A stretch of 22,234 nt of DNA from Mesotaenium endlicherianum (Eukaryota > Streptophyta > Zygnematophyceae > Zygnematales > Mesotaeniaceae), in NCBI GenBank assembly GCA_009602735.1, contig WELA01008857.1:266240-288473 (forward strand), given 5' to 3'. How positions within the stretch are numbered: the stretch's first letter is position 1; each line of letters starts with the position of its first letter. A program made the translations under genes and the position numbers. Under the pieces are notes generated by a model. It was not told the DNA's origin and searched no databases. It was given only the letters and a program-made list of their open reading frames with translations. Shown here one piece after another: positions 1-10,447 of this stretch.

Positions 1-29
1 GGGGGGGAGGGGGACTTGTCTGGCGACAG

Positions 30-1811
30 GGCGTGTGGCGTGCTGGCGTACGAGCTGTGCATGGGGGCAGCGCCCTTCAGCGTGAAGAAGTACGGCGAGG
101 ACGGCACGGCGCGCCACGTGGTGGCATCGCCCGTGCCGCTCCATGGCCTCTGGCCCCGCTACGCCTCGCAGGAGTTCAAGAACTTCATCGCCTGGGTGAG
201 TGCGCTCATGCGTGCCCCGCATGGGAGCTGTCCCCTCTGCCGAGTGCTGCGTGCATGTGCGTGCGCGTGTGCATGTGTGCATGTGTGTGATTGTGACAGG
301 GAGAGCGACATGCATCAGCTGAAGTACTACACGATCCACACGCGCACACTTGCGTCCATGTTTTTATGTGAAATGAAATGAAACGTGGAAGGCTCTCTCC
401 GTATTCCGTGTATTCTGTATGTTGTCGTTAGCACACACTTGCGCAGGCATGCACGCACACGTGAAGGACTGTGATGACTTGAGAAGCATTTAATGTGAAA
501 CATTCGATGATGGATTTGCATTAGTGGAGGAGGGTCTGAGCTGAGGCTAGCTCAGGCATCTTCCTCTGGAACTTATCACGCCATTTGCAAACTCTTCCCC
601 GACCTGAATCATGTTGCAATAGATCACGCAAGTGTGCGGGCCCATTCAAACGCCAGCAGGTGCACCTTGCAGCTGAGGTGGCATGCGCCACCTGGACACA
701 GGATGGCTGTCGAGCGGCAATGTGTGGATGGACGGCCGGTCTCGAGCCTGAACAAGTAGGGGTTGCCACTTGTCACTTGGCTGTGCAGACTCTCCAGAAG
801 GACCCAAAGAGCCGCCCGAGCGCGCCCCAGCTTCTGACGCATGCATGGGTCCAGGTGCACCTTCCCCCGGAGCGCCAGCTGCCCTCCTCTGACTGGGCGA
901 CCTTCAAGCCCCCCCCGCCCAGGACTCCCATCAAGAGCAAGCCGATTTCCAACACCAGCCAGGTGTCCAGCCCGGGCTGCGGCACGTGGGCGATGTCGCC
1001 AGGTCAGCTTGCCACCACACCTCAGCAAGCTGGGGTCAGGCAAAATTTGAGGCCTCCAGCCAGCGGCTCCTCGGTGCATCCAAAGCCCAAGGTGAAGATA
1101 GAGGTGCCCGGGCTTTACGGTCAGGCCGGCCGGCAGAGGCCGCCGCTGGCCCAGAGCCTGCAGCAGCAGGAGGAGGCGGCACGAAGCGCCGCCATGTGGG
1201 GGCAGCTGGTCAGCCACCAAGGCCAGCTGGCGGCGACAAACAGGTCGCCCTCCTTCCAGGACGAAAACCAGCGGCCGGCGACGCTGGCGTCGTCTCTGCC
1301 GCTGTCTTCATTGCCGCGCCAGCTGTCGCGGTACGAGAGCCCCGTGAAGGGCCTCGTCGAGGCGCTCAAAGAAGCAGCGCAGGAGGGACACGTGGCAGAT
1401 GCAGGTACGAGAGCAGGAGTAGGGCTCTCCCCCCACAGTCCTCCGCCGGCCAGGGTTGCGCCAGGCGGCAGTGGCAGGACCACGCCGCCCCCAGAGAGGG
1501 GCCGGGCGGCGATGGCGTCCTGGCAGAATGGCCCCACAAAATTGCCACGTCAGCGGCCGGCGGAGGTTGTTGTGGACGTCAGACCAGAGGTGCCCGAGAA
1601 GGAGCCCCCTCCCCCTCGTGCCAGGTGGCAGCTGGGCGGGCAATTGCTGCAATACTTCACCCGGCCGGCTGCTCAGAAGAAGAAGGCAGCGGAGCCGGTG
1701 CCGCCGGCGCAGCAGCAGCAGCTGGCCCAGCCCAAGGGGAGCCCCAAGGGGAGCCCCAAGAGCCCAAACAGGCCCCCCCTGCGCAGCCTTGCCATTCCCT
1801 TCAGCCCCTAG
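30..1811 (+). CDS. Ser/Thr protein kinase, C-terminal part (5' truncated by window edge)
   Basis: Two exons are visible: 30-195 and 789-1811. Exon 30-195 follows a CAG acceptor. Its first base completes a TGG codon if the previous exon ended in TG, giving the kinase subdomain IX pattern W-ACGVLAYEL, then MGAAPF. It ends after FKNFIAW at a GTGAGT donor. Exon 789 begins in phase 0 after a CAG acceptor and continues LQKDPKSRPSAPQLLTHAWV, the subdomain XI signature with its conserved Arg. The ATP-binding lobe and catalytic loop lie left of the window, so activity and subfamily cannot be judged. After the kinase fold comes a tail of roughly 310 residues rich in Pro, Ser, Gln and Ala. It is basic near the end, with a repeated KGSP unit, and stops at TAG. 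The tail looks disordered and may carry phosphorylation sites (inference). The kinase fold and splice junction are well supported; the tail could hide another intron because all frames stay open in this GC-rich stretch. Confidence 0.82.
196..788 (+). other. intron of the kinase gene
   Basis: Phase-0 intron with a GTGAGT donor at 196 and a TGTGCAG acceptor ending at 788. Joining the exons gives FKNFIAW-TLQKDPKSRPSA, as expected for kinase subdomains X-XI. The first 100 bases are TG/CG alternating sequence (about 240-292); the rest is unremarkable. Confidence 0.85.
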
Positions 1812-3136
1812 CGGGGCCCCAGCGGGACATAGCGGAGGCGTTGCTGGGGATAATAGAGTCGGGAGAGTTGAGCCTGCTTGCCTGCCTACTATGGTGCTAC
1901 AAGGGCCCGTTGCATTCATGCACTCAGTGGTTATGGTGCAGCTAACGGTTCTGCTGGCCTCCCCCCAAGGAGGATTTTGGTGGTGGTGGTGGTGGGATGG
2001 CTCGACCCAGTCATGTGTCGACAGCGGCTGGCTGCCAGGTGTGAGGGCAGGAAAGGTACGATGCACACATGCTCTCTTGCATGCGGGAGAAGAGGAGGGG
2101 CACATTCACATGCGCGTTGCGGACATGTGGCGCTATATGCAAGCGCAGGACTCTGGCGCCGCCCCTGAATTGGTCCTGATTATTTGGGCTGGACTCTGAA
2201 GGCAACCTTCTATACATTTCTTCATTCATGAATATTCAGATGTAGCAGGACAGGAAGCTAGAGAAGAAGCATCTAATTGAAAGTTGGGCAGGAAACGCGA
2301 AGTAATTGCTGTTTGAGAGTCCGTAGTGAGCCCTTTGCAAATGTGGAGCCCTGTGCATAGGGGTCAGCTAAATAGTGACTTAAAAGTCTAGGGTTTATGA
2401 TTGTCCCAATCTAGGGCTCCTCTGGATTGCCGCTAGCACAGCAGCTGGGCGTTCAGGATTAAAGAGGCTGCACGCTGTGCACTTGCAGCGCTAGCCATGT
2501 CATCAGGCCATAGATAGTAGTAGTAGCTCATGCTGAGCAAGACTAAGAAAAAGCACTCGGCATGTGCGAGGTGATTTGAATGAAGCAACTCTGCTTCTCC
2601 AACAAATCATGAATTAGTAATAAATTGTTGTGTATATTGCCTTAATGGAATTTATTGGAAGTCCAAGGTGAAATTGCTCAGCTGTATGCATTCTAACTCT
2701 GCCAAATATGAGCAGTTTCTACTGTCCATGACATACTGGTATGTTACACGTATGTGTCCTGTAAATAGTCGGTGAGCTGCCATTACTTGGTGCTCTTATT
2801 TCACATGTCCTGTGCAGTTTATGTATGCATATAGCCTGTTCCCATCCGGAGCACACATGCTGAGATGGCCTGTATCCACAGTTAATTGCTGATGGAGAAC
2901 ATGAGCTTATTAACAAGACCTGGAAAGCGGTAGCAGTCTCTACCCAATGAGCATGCTATATCATGCATCTGAGGGTAAGCAGGAGCGTATTATAGCTGCT
3001 GTTGATATGCCAATCTACGCCCCAATAATCTAATTTCACCTTCCCTTGATTGCCTACTCCACAGAAGGGTTTTGGAGGGAGGTGGAAATGGCTCCAGTAC
3101 AGACTATATCTGCTTGGTACAGACAATGCGTGCATT
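1812..3136. other. convergent 3' spacer between kinase and P450-1
   Basis: No gene is supported here; this should hold the 3' UTRs of the kinase (+) and P450-1 (-). A GGT microsatellite of about six units lies at 1979-1996. The first TGTAA downstream of the kinase stop on the plus strand is at 2760-2764. The first TGTAA downstream of P450-1 on the minus strand is at 2748-2744. TGTAA is the usual polyadenylation signal of chlorophyte algae, so the two transcripts may end almost on top of each other (inference). Confidence 0.55.
1979..1996 (+). repeat. GGT trinucleotide microsatellite
   Basis: About six uninterrupted TGG/GGT units lie in the presumed kinase 3' UTR. No function can be read from it. 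Confidence 0.9.
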
Positions 3137-4717
3137 TCACTGTGCAACTGATGCCCGTCGAACTAGAGTCACAGGAAGCCCTTCTTCCATATGCAATGTG
3201 AACGACTTCTTATACAGTGGCTTGTAGGAGGGCCTGACTTGGACCTTGAATTGTAGTAAGGTGGAAGCCACGAAGCTTTTCATGATCAAGTACGCCATCT
3301 CTCTCCCCAGGCAGGTCCGAGGGCCTGCATTGAAGATGGGATACTTGAAGGGGGACTCTGGTACAAAAGCCCCTTCCCTCAGCCATCTTTCTGGCTTAAA
3401 CTCCAAGCAGTCAGGGCCCCAGACCTTCTCTAGACGAGCCATGGACCACATGTCATAGATGACACGAGACCCGGCTGGAAGATGAGTTCCATCGGGGAGC
3501 ATGTCGTCAGAGAGGACATACTTCTCGTCACTTGGAACTGGAGGATGCAGGCGCATGGACTCGCTGAGAGCTGCATGAAGATATGGCATGTGCTTGAGCT
3601 CCTCGTATGCGAACAGATATTTGCCGTCAAAGGCCTCAGCCTTCTCTGGAGCGGATGAAGTTTTCCTAGCCTGTATCGTTGCATAAAGCTCTTCAAGTAT
3701 TCGTTCCTCCACTTCAGGATGGAGCGACAGCATCCAGAAGAACCAGACAAGTGCCACAGCAGCTGTGTCTCTTCCGGCCAATACAAAATTCGTGATGACA
3801 TCCTGAAGTACAATATGGGAGTAGGTGTCCCCTTGGACCTTCTGAAGCTTCATGAATCTGGACAGGAGATCTGAATGAGGACTTCCCTCTATTTCTTTAG
3901 CCTCCAAAGCTAGCTCTGTTGAGCGCTCTGTAATGATACCATCTGCGAATCGCTTAATACTTGACATTGACTTTCTAAGTGCGGCTTCCGACCCAATTCC
4001 TAGTGCCTTAGTCAGCTTTGACACCCTCGACGGCAGGAAGAACCTTGTAAAAGATGCAGTTGTTGCTGCATTGAAAGCCTCAGCGAATGCAACTTTTGGA
4101 AGCCCAACTTTCAGGCAGCCAGGGTCTACTCCGAACCCCACGATACAGATGTTGTCAAAGTTGAATCTGATCAGAACCTCCTGCATGTCGAACTCGCCAT
4201 GACTACCAACAGCATTCTCATAAAAGGGAGAAAGCCTGTCCGATATCTCTTTATGAGAAGCTCTGAGTACTAGATCCCTCAATGCCCTTGCGGCAAATTC
4301 ATAACTAGCGGCTTTCCGTTGGGTGAGCCACACCTCCCCGTCAGAGTTGAAAATCCCGCTTCCAAGAAGATCCCTTAAGCAAGATTGGAAAACGGGTCCT
4401 TTTGGATAGTTGGAGAATGCATTTTTCAATATATGCTCTACATTGGCAGGAGACGTGACAAAAAAGGCTTCGCCGCTAGGCAGTACTAGTTTCCAAGTTC
4501 CATATTTCAAAGAGTTCCCGAGCCCCCACGCATACAATTCACGAAAGTTTAAAAATATAGAAGGTAGAGCTCCGACAACGGGCCATACAGTAGGGCCTCT
4601 AGTTCGGGCATGTTTAAAAAGGTGCCAAATACCGTAACACACAAGTACTGTTGCAATAGAAAAGAACCAATCAAATTCACGCGCTACCTTCGCCAACTGA
4701 TGGAAAAGTTCTTCCAT
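3137..4717 (-). CDS. cytochrome P450, CYP86-like fatty-acid omega-hydroxylase (P450-1)
   Basis: Intact intronless gene of 526 residues, start ATG at 4717, stop TGA at 3139-3137. Residues about 17-32 form an N-terminal membrane anchor ending YGIWH, followed by the proline-rich hinge GPTVWPVVG, as in ER-bound microsomal P450s. The I-helix oxygen-binding motif AGRDTA is at 314-319, the K-helix ESMR at 386-389, and the PERF-type FKPERWL follows. The heme loop FNAGPRTCLG carries the thiolate Cys at 469. NYPKGP, GIFNSDG and WGPDCLEFKPERW are typical of plant CYP86 enzymes, which omega-hydroxylate fatty acids with electrons from NADPH-P450 reductase (family knowledge). The exact substrate cannot be read. 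It has a paralogue at 16110-17771, about half identical by eye, whose start aligns residue for residue. Codon third positions are AT-richer than in that paralogue. A P450 is certain; the CYP86 assignment is likely. Confidence 0.95.
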   Translation of the reverse strand: MEELFHQLAKVAREFDWFFSIATVLVCYGIWHLFKHARTRGPTVWPVVGALPSIFLNFRELYAWGLGNSLKYGTWKLVLPSGEAFFVTSPANVEHILKNAFSNYPKGPVFQSCLRDLLGSGIFNSDGEVWLTQRKAASYEFAARALRDLVLRASHKEISDRLSPFYENAVGSHGEFDMQEVLIRFNFDNICIVGFGVDPGCLKVGLPKVAFAEAFNAATTASFTRFFLPSRVSKLTKALGIGSEAALRKSMSSIKRFADGIITERSTELALEAKEIEGSPHSDLLSRFMKLQKVQGDTYSHIVLQDVITNFVLAGRDTAAVALVWFFWMLSLHPEVEERILEELYATIQARKTSSAPEKAEAFDGKYLFAYEELKHMPYLHAALSESMRLHPPVPSDEKYVLSDDMLPDGTHLPAGSRVIYDMWSMARLEKVWGPDCLEFKPERWLREGAFVPESPFKYPIFNAGPRTCLGREMAYLIMKSFVASTLLQFKVQVRPSYKPLYKKSFTLHMEEGLPVTLVRRASVAQ

Positions 4718-7700
4718 TCAACTTGTTTAAGCAAAGCTCAGACTTGAGTATCCATAATAAGTTCTTGAGCATCAGAAGGACCCTGCTTTTGGAAATCGCT
4801 GCCCCAATATGTAACAGGGGAGCCGTCAATGACAGGAGCTAAGCTCTATGGACGGCAATGGCTCGAGCATGGGCGGCTGGTCAAAACGTGGCAGATGCTC
4901 AAGAACAATGCAGCTTTTCTTGCGGATCTAATTTGTGCTTGCTCTGAATGTGATCATGGTATATGACTTCAGTGCAGTGCAGCAGGAAGAAACTTGATTC
5001 CGAAGGAGCAACAGGTTCCAAGTTCCAACGATGTTCCGGTCTGGTCATGCACGTTTGACTTTGTCAGACTTAGAGCGCCAGCATGGAGTCTACCGACCAC
5101 TATAATAGCTAGTGCCCCGCGGTCATGCCTCGATCGGCATACCCAAAGTGGGGCAGCACGGACAGCCCAACCCCTGATGGCAAATGTTTGGGGTCTACTA
5201 TACCTGGGGTCCGCTTGCCTCGCAAAGTTTGACACCACTGGAAATGTGGTGCTAAACTGTCGCAATTAACATGGTGTCAATAATAGGATGTTGTTGGCAA
5301 ACTTGCAAGTCGTGCGCAAAGATGCGCGTCTGATTAATGTTCTGCTGCGTTTGATAATGGTCCGATTCATTGCAATACGTTTTCTTTGCTGCTTCTAGAG
5401 CGAAAATATGTGAATTCTCGGCGAAGGTCATCGTTTAAATTCAAATTCGAGAGGTTGCAGTCAGCGCTATAAGTCGACACTAGCTGCATGATTAGCAAGA
5501 CAGTGACATCCCGGTAACTTCTCTTTCCTGACTGTCTGTCCTTTCAGCAATCAACCTTCTCATTTACTGTCAAATTTTTTCATATTCAAAAGTCTTGTAC
5601 GTTACATGCATATTTTATGGCCCCGCAACCTTCCCCGATCAAGGTTGGTCCTACAGGCTATAGTGATTATGTGCCGCGTCCTTTAACGTGCCCGCCTACC
5701 GTTTCCATCTTTTTGTACCATCTGTGGAGTTCGTAGTGCAAACAATTAAGAAGGGATTGCCTGTTAAGGCCAGGTACGTAATATCGATGCATACGACGTA
5801 TGACAAGGACGTTGGAAGATAGGAAGAGACTCGAGAATATGGTTCTTAGGACCCCATTTGACTGGTCCGGTCCTATACGAATGTGATAATGCTCCAGCCT
5901 CCAGGCATACGCATACGCCCGCTCAAATGTACCCGACTCTGATTTATCAGGTCCTTTATGTACCCCATGCAATCAGTCGAGGATCGAGAGTTGGGGTACA
6001 CGCCTGTCCTGTCATGGCGTTTAAACCAGGTCTTCAGATACAAAAACGAGTGGCCCGTAGCCTCGATTATGCCTGCGGAGCATGTGATGTGTAGGAGGGA
6101 AATATATGCATGATAGGAGAACCGGTGGACTGGGCCTATTGGACACATTTCTCAGTTCGAAGTGACACCTGCTAAAATTTGTCATACTAAATTTTGCCAT
6201 CATGAGCTCCTAAGGGCATCAGCTCTGGGCCTCTGCTTAGTTTCATGTCAATGCCCGACTCCTTCACACCGTCTGCGGACTCATAAAGGCCCAACTATGT
6301 CCCTGGGGTAAGTATTCCAGCTCTCTCGATCTTAAGATTAGTCTCCTACAAACACTGCAAACAGCTACTTAGGCAATTTTCCTGCTGGAATGTGTTGAGA
6401 CAGGACTGTCTTGCTCTTTAAATGAGTGCAGGTCTTGTTCCCCGCCGCAGACTCATCATGCTCTATCGTGTTGCTCAACTTACGCCATTGATATGGTACC
6501 TTGCTATCCTGGCTGTGCCTACACTCATATAACTGCTCTCATTTCACGTGTCCCACACTCACATGTGTCTCACCATTTGTGCCTCACGTTCACATGAGCA
6601 AAACAACCCATGGTCTCTGCTGGGCTGACTGTAATCATACCCAACCTGCTCTCATCCTTCTTGTATGCAATCTTATGACCCAAACACAAACGTTTCTGTA
6701 GCACCTCCTGCCTGAGTGCAGGGTTGCAAGGGCCAGCTTTCTTACAGGGTGAAGAAAGAGGATAAAGATTAGCAGCCTCAGGCTGTGGCCTTATACTTTA
6801 CAGCATGGTGGTCTTGCCAATGCAAGGGAGGGGCCTCTCATAATGGCAAGATGTGTGGAGTCTGTTGGGTCTTGAGGAGCACCTGCAGGTGACAAGGTTT
6901 GCGAGTTTGGGGGAGAGGGGAGGGAGGTGCCCTTGAAAAACATTCTGCCTGTCTTGTCTGGGGAAAGCACGAGAGGTCGGGAAGCAGTAGCTGACGAGGC
7001 TCTCACAGCTGGCGGGCGAAAAAGCCCAGGTATGAGTCTCTGCTCGTTGCCATCTGTAGAATGTGACATGTCTTCAAAACTGCTCTCAGCCTAGTTCATG
7101 GCTTCTCATGTGCAGGAGTAGACAGATCTCGCAGCAGGTGCTCTTTCACAGGTGTCACTCTCTTTGTTTAACGGGTGACATGTGACAATGCATAGCATCT
7201 TCTGTTAGGAGCAGGAGCAGGCAAAGCTCCCAGGTAGCTGCCGGGTGAGAGCCTATGATGTGGTCTATGGTTCTCGTCCGCTCCACAATTCGAGCTGCAG
7301 TTGAGTGTGGGTAGCTGTTCAATTCTTGCTCGATTCTGTCGACAGGATGCATGCTCCTACGCACAATGCTAAACTCACTGCTCTGACTGTAGCTCGTATG
7401 CCTCTGCCTTTCCTGCTCTGCTTAATCTCCATGTCCACCCTCCTGTCTTCTCTTCTTCATGCTGTGAGCCTGCCTTGCCCTCCCCCCCAAATGCAGCACC
7501 TGGCTCTTCAACCACCGGGGCATGTCGATAAGTAACAACGAAGCAGGGCAAAGGTGGAGAGCTGGTGTCAACTTGTGCAGCAAGTTAGGGGGGGCAGTCA
7601 GGCTGCGGGCTGCTTGCGAGAGCAGCAGCAGCAGCAGCAGCATGACGGGCCTGTCTGATTTACTGAGCCTCCAGCCAAAACTTGCTTGGTGTATCTTGCT

Positions 7701-7818
7701 TGCACAGTGTGCGCAGCACCCTGACGAGCTGGCAACGCCAGCTTGCGCAGTCAGCTCCAGGAGGGGACAGCAGCAGCATATTTGAAGCACCAGCTCAGCG
7801 AAGAAGAAGCAGAAGGCC
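4718..7818. other. 3.1 kb divergent spacer between P450-1 and the Sel1 gene
   Basis: I see no supportable gene on either strand. Open frames here are short, overlap on both strands and show no recognisable domain. The left end should hold the P450-1 promoter and the right end the 5' UTR of the Sel1 gene. From about 6880 GC rises and purine-rich patches appear (about 6905-6930). A CAG/AGC run of about seven units sits at 7619-7641. A short upstream frame beginning at the ATG directly after that run (7641) ends at the TGA at 7783-7785, before the Sel1 start. No transposon, tRNA or long repeat was recognised. Confidence 0.5.
7619..7641 (+). repeat. AGC/CAG microsatellite upstream of the Sel1 gene
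   Basis: About seven AGC units run directly into an upstream ATG, in what is probably 5' UTR or promoter of the Sel1-repeat gene. CAG-type runs recur in the BIO2 introns (12184-12204, 13038-13213), so this is a genome-wide habit rather than a gene-specific signal. Confidence 0.85.
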
Positions 7819-8964
7819 ATGGACGGGCTGCGGGCGGCTGACGAGGAGGAGCAGCAGCAGGAGCAGCACCTCCTCTTTGATGAGCTGACGCGCCTGGGCC
7901 AGTCGGGAGAATCTTCGGAGGGGGCAGGCGAGGGGCGCGGGGATGAGCAGCGCTCGCAGCAGCAGTGCCAGCGCGGCTGGTGCTACATGCTTGGCCTCGG
8001 CGGCGCACCTGTTGACGCGAAATCTGCGCATCTCTGGTTCGCTCGAGCGGCCAAGCAGGGCCACAGCATGGCCGCCACGCTGGAGTCCTGGACAGGCGAG
8101 CGTTCGCCGCCGCCGCCGCCCACGACGACGACAACAACCATCATGATGGGCTACGGCCGTGCGGAGGGCCCATTTGACGCCCTGGCGAGCTGGCTCCGCG
8201 GGAGGGCGGCATGTGGCGACGCCATCTGTGAGGCGTGGGTGCCCCGGGGCCACATGTGGCGCAAGCTCCGGCCTCGCGAGAACCCGCTGCCCCCCCTGGA
8301 GGTTGCGGCTCGCCGGCCGGGGGGGGGCTTTGCCCTGTACCTGCTCGGGCGGTGCTACCTTGCAGGCCTGTGTGTCAAGCAGCCGGACGAGCCCAAGGGA
8401 CTGCGGCACATGAGGAAAGCGGCGCTTGCGGGGTTCGCCGAGGTGCAGGCGTGGCTTGGGTGGCACTATTACCGCGGCAACGGCGGCCTGCGCAGGAGCG
8501 GCGGGGAGGCGCAGGGGTGGTTCGGCGCGGCAGCCGCGCAGGGGCTGGCGGAGGGGCAGTACGACCTGGCCGTGCTGCTCTACGAGTCGCAGCTAAGCAC
8601 GCGGCAGCGGCTGCGCGTGTCGTCGGCGTCATCCCAGATGGCGCTCGAGATCCTGTGCCTGCTGCAGGAGGCGGCTGCGCAGGAGTACGCGCACGCGCGC
8701 GCGCTGCTGGAGAAGGAGCCGCGCCTGTTTGGGAGCGGGGGGCCGGGGCTGCGGATTATGCTTGCAGGTGCGCATATGTTGCTACAGCGTGGTTTTCGTG
8801 ATGCTCATCTTTTTGTGCTTGTCGATGTCTCTTCGTTTGAGGAGGGCATGGGAGTGACGGCCTCTTCTACAGACGTGGCTTTGCATGTCCAATCTACCAT
8901 GCGCGTGTGCTGCCGACAAGATGAGGCGGGGAAGAATCGGAGGGCTCACTGTTTGCTGTCGTGA
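7819..8964 (+). CDS. Sel1-repeat (TPR-like) protein
   Basis: Open frame of 381 residues. The ATG at 7819 has a strong eukaryotic context (GCCATGG) and is the first in-frame Met after a stop at 7783-7785. After an acidic, Gln-rich start come Sel1-like repeats: about 46-86 (VDAKSAHLWFARAAKQGHS), 171-206 (ALYLLGRCYLAG, MRKAALAGFAE), 207-243 (LGWHYYRGNGG, WFGAAAAQGLAEG) and 244-292 (YDLAVLLYES, LLQEAAAQEYA). Repeats 1 and 2 are separated by a Pro then Thr run from CGC and ACG/ACA repeats. Sel1 repeats are alpha-helical protein-binding scaffolds (family knowledge); the partner here is unknown. I see no signal peptide or membrane segment, so this is not an obvious HRD3/SEL1L orthologue. GC content drops after about 8767, where CAG|GTGCGC could be a splice donor, so the last 65 or so residues may be read-through into an intron. 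An acceptor ending at 8986 would give 13 further residues and a TGA at 9028-9030. Confidence 0.75.
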   Translation: MDGLRAADEEEQQQEQHLLFDELTRLGQSGESSEGAGEGRGDEQRSQQQCQRGWCYMLGLGGAPVDAKSAHLWFARAAKQGHSMAATLESWTGERSPPPPPTTTTTTIMMGYGRAEGPFDALASWLRGRAACGDAICEAWVPRGHMWRKLRPRENPLPPLEVAARRPGGGFALYLLGRCYLAGLCVKQPDEPKGLRHMRKAALAGFAEVQAWLGWHYYRGNGGLRRSGGEAQGWFGAAAAQGLAEGQYDLAVLLYESQLSTRQRLRVSSASSQMALEILCLLQEAAAQEYAHARALLEKEPRLFGSGGPGLRIMLAGAHMLLQRGFRDAHLFVLVDVSSFEEGMGVTASSTDVALHVQSTMRVCCRQDEAGKNRRAHCLLS

Positions 8965-10447
8965 GATCCGGGACCACAATTCTTAGGCTTGCAAGCTCTG
9001 GAGCAGCAATATGTGCTCCCATTGTGCTGATTTGGAATCCCCAGCTTGCTTGCATGTGTGACAAGTTTTAAGTTTGTTTGCTGCCGTGCGTCACTGCTAC
9101 GCGGACTTGCCTGGGCTGTGTCTAACAGTCAGTATATACCACTGATGCAGTCTGCATGCGGAGAGTGGCCTCTTGCCTGAGAAGTCAGAATACAGTTCTT
9201 CAATCACGCGATATATTTTCTGCGTGGTAACTTGCATCTCGCCGAAGAAGCTATGTGATACGAGGTGTCATAGCATGCGGTAGATGAATGTTCTCAGTGA
9301 TTGTAGGGTGGCTTGTCGCTGGCTGTCCACGCTGAATTGGCCCGGCGTTTGTACGTGCAGCGGCTGCCTTGTTGGTGACCCTAGTGTTCATAGCAATGCA
9401 TAACAAGAAGAAGTGGCTCTGAGTGCAATCCCAAAGGCGGTTCAGTTGCCAGAGCGTGCAGGTTGAAGAAGTTACCTAAACATGCATGTTTTCTTCTCGG
9501 CAGATACAGCAGCGTTTATATTCCACCGTGGGTAGGCAGGCAATTTGTTTTGGTACGGTCTTGTAGTTGGCAGTTGCCATGTGTACATATGTTCATCATT
9601 ATATTGAGCACAATAGGCTTCTCTGAAGCTAGTGTGAGGCTGTCTTAAGAGTCCATTCTTTAAATTAGTTTTCTTTGCGTAGATGCGGCCTTGTCCCTGT
9701 GACTGGGACACTTTTGTGGGGAAAGATGTTAAGAAAACACAAGTTCAGGAAATCATACGCGATATGATCAGTGAACACAGGCTAATCCTACAGGACGCTG
9801 TTTCTCACACCTGTTGCCACTGTACCATGTCCAGTTTGGCATCAGTATTGCATATTTAGGATACGTTTTCAATGCAGTCAAGATTTGATGTACGATGATA
9901 CAGCTAGCTTCATTTACATCTTGATGTAAAAGATATGTACACTTAGCCATCAACTCGACTCTAAGCAGCTTGGAAGTTCTTACACATACACATGCATGTT
10001 CTCAGGAACATACTGTTGAGCTGCTGCAAATTGATCGACTTCGTCTCCATGCAAAGTGGAAGCATTATCCGCATAGTAAAAGTGAATGCATTGAGTGAGT
10101 GACAGAGCTACAATATAACTGAGTCAGCAATGAGTGTGTATGACAAAGTGCGTTCCCCACAAATGCATAAAGACATTATTGCTTGGACCCTACCCGGGTT
10201 AGAGTCAGGAGAAATTGTGATCGAGCTTGTAGTCTCTACATTCGCCATAATCACACATTTCAGCCAACACAACACGTTCTAGGCCAGCAATACCTAACGG
10301 TTCTCACAGTCTACGAGCAGTTCCAAGTTTTTGAATCACCTACGATCTTTAACCTACTAAGGCAAAACCTCTACGCGTTTGAGTAGCCCAGAATAAATTC
10401 GTTGTCACATATGCACCACACCATATGATCACAGACGGCTAGGCAGT
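8965..10447. other. convergent 3' spacer between Sel1 gene and BIO2
   Basis: No gene is supported; this should hold both 3' UTRs. The first plus-strand TGTAA after the Sel1 gene lies in the perfect palindrome at 9913-9930. Minus-strand TGTAA motifs downstream of BIO2 lie at 9984-9980 and in the same palindrome. If TGTAA is the polyadenylation signal, the 3' UTRs would be about 950 and 470-540 nt (inference). Nothing else was recognised. Confidence 0.5.
9913..9930. promoter_or_regulatory. palindrome carrying TGTAA on both strands (possible bidirectional poly(A) signal)
   Basis: TTTACATCTTGATGTAAA is an 8-bp perfect inverted repeat with a 2-nt centre, lying between the convergent Sel1 and BIO2 genes. 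Each arm contains the algal poly(A) motif TGTAA on one strand. The symmetry is seen directly; the role is inference and chance is a real alternative. Confidence 0.3.

Noticed and set aside
471..539. Possible C/D-box snoRNA in the kinase intron (GTGATGA at 471-477, CTGA at 536-539)
   Set aside because: Box spacing is suitable, but there is no terminal stem and no convincing C'/D' pair; both boxes are short enough to occur by chance.
624..2105. Long minus-strand open frames (198 and 265 codons) opposite the kinase tail
   Set aside because: They are antisense shadows of a GC-rich coding exon; they show no domain, and the plus strand carries the kinase signature.
4969..5269. Overlapping 90-98 codon frames on both strands
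   Set aside because: They have no recognisable motif and mirror each other, as expected by chance in moderate-GC DNA.
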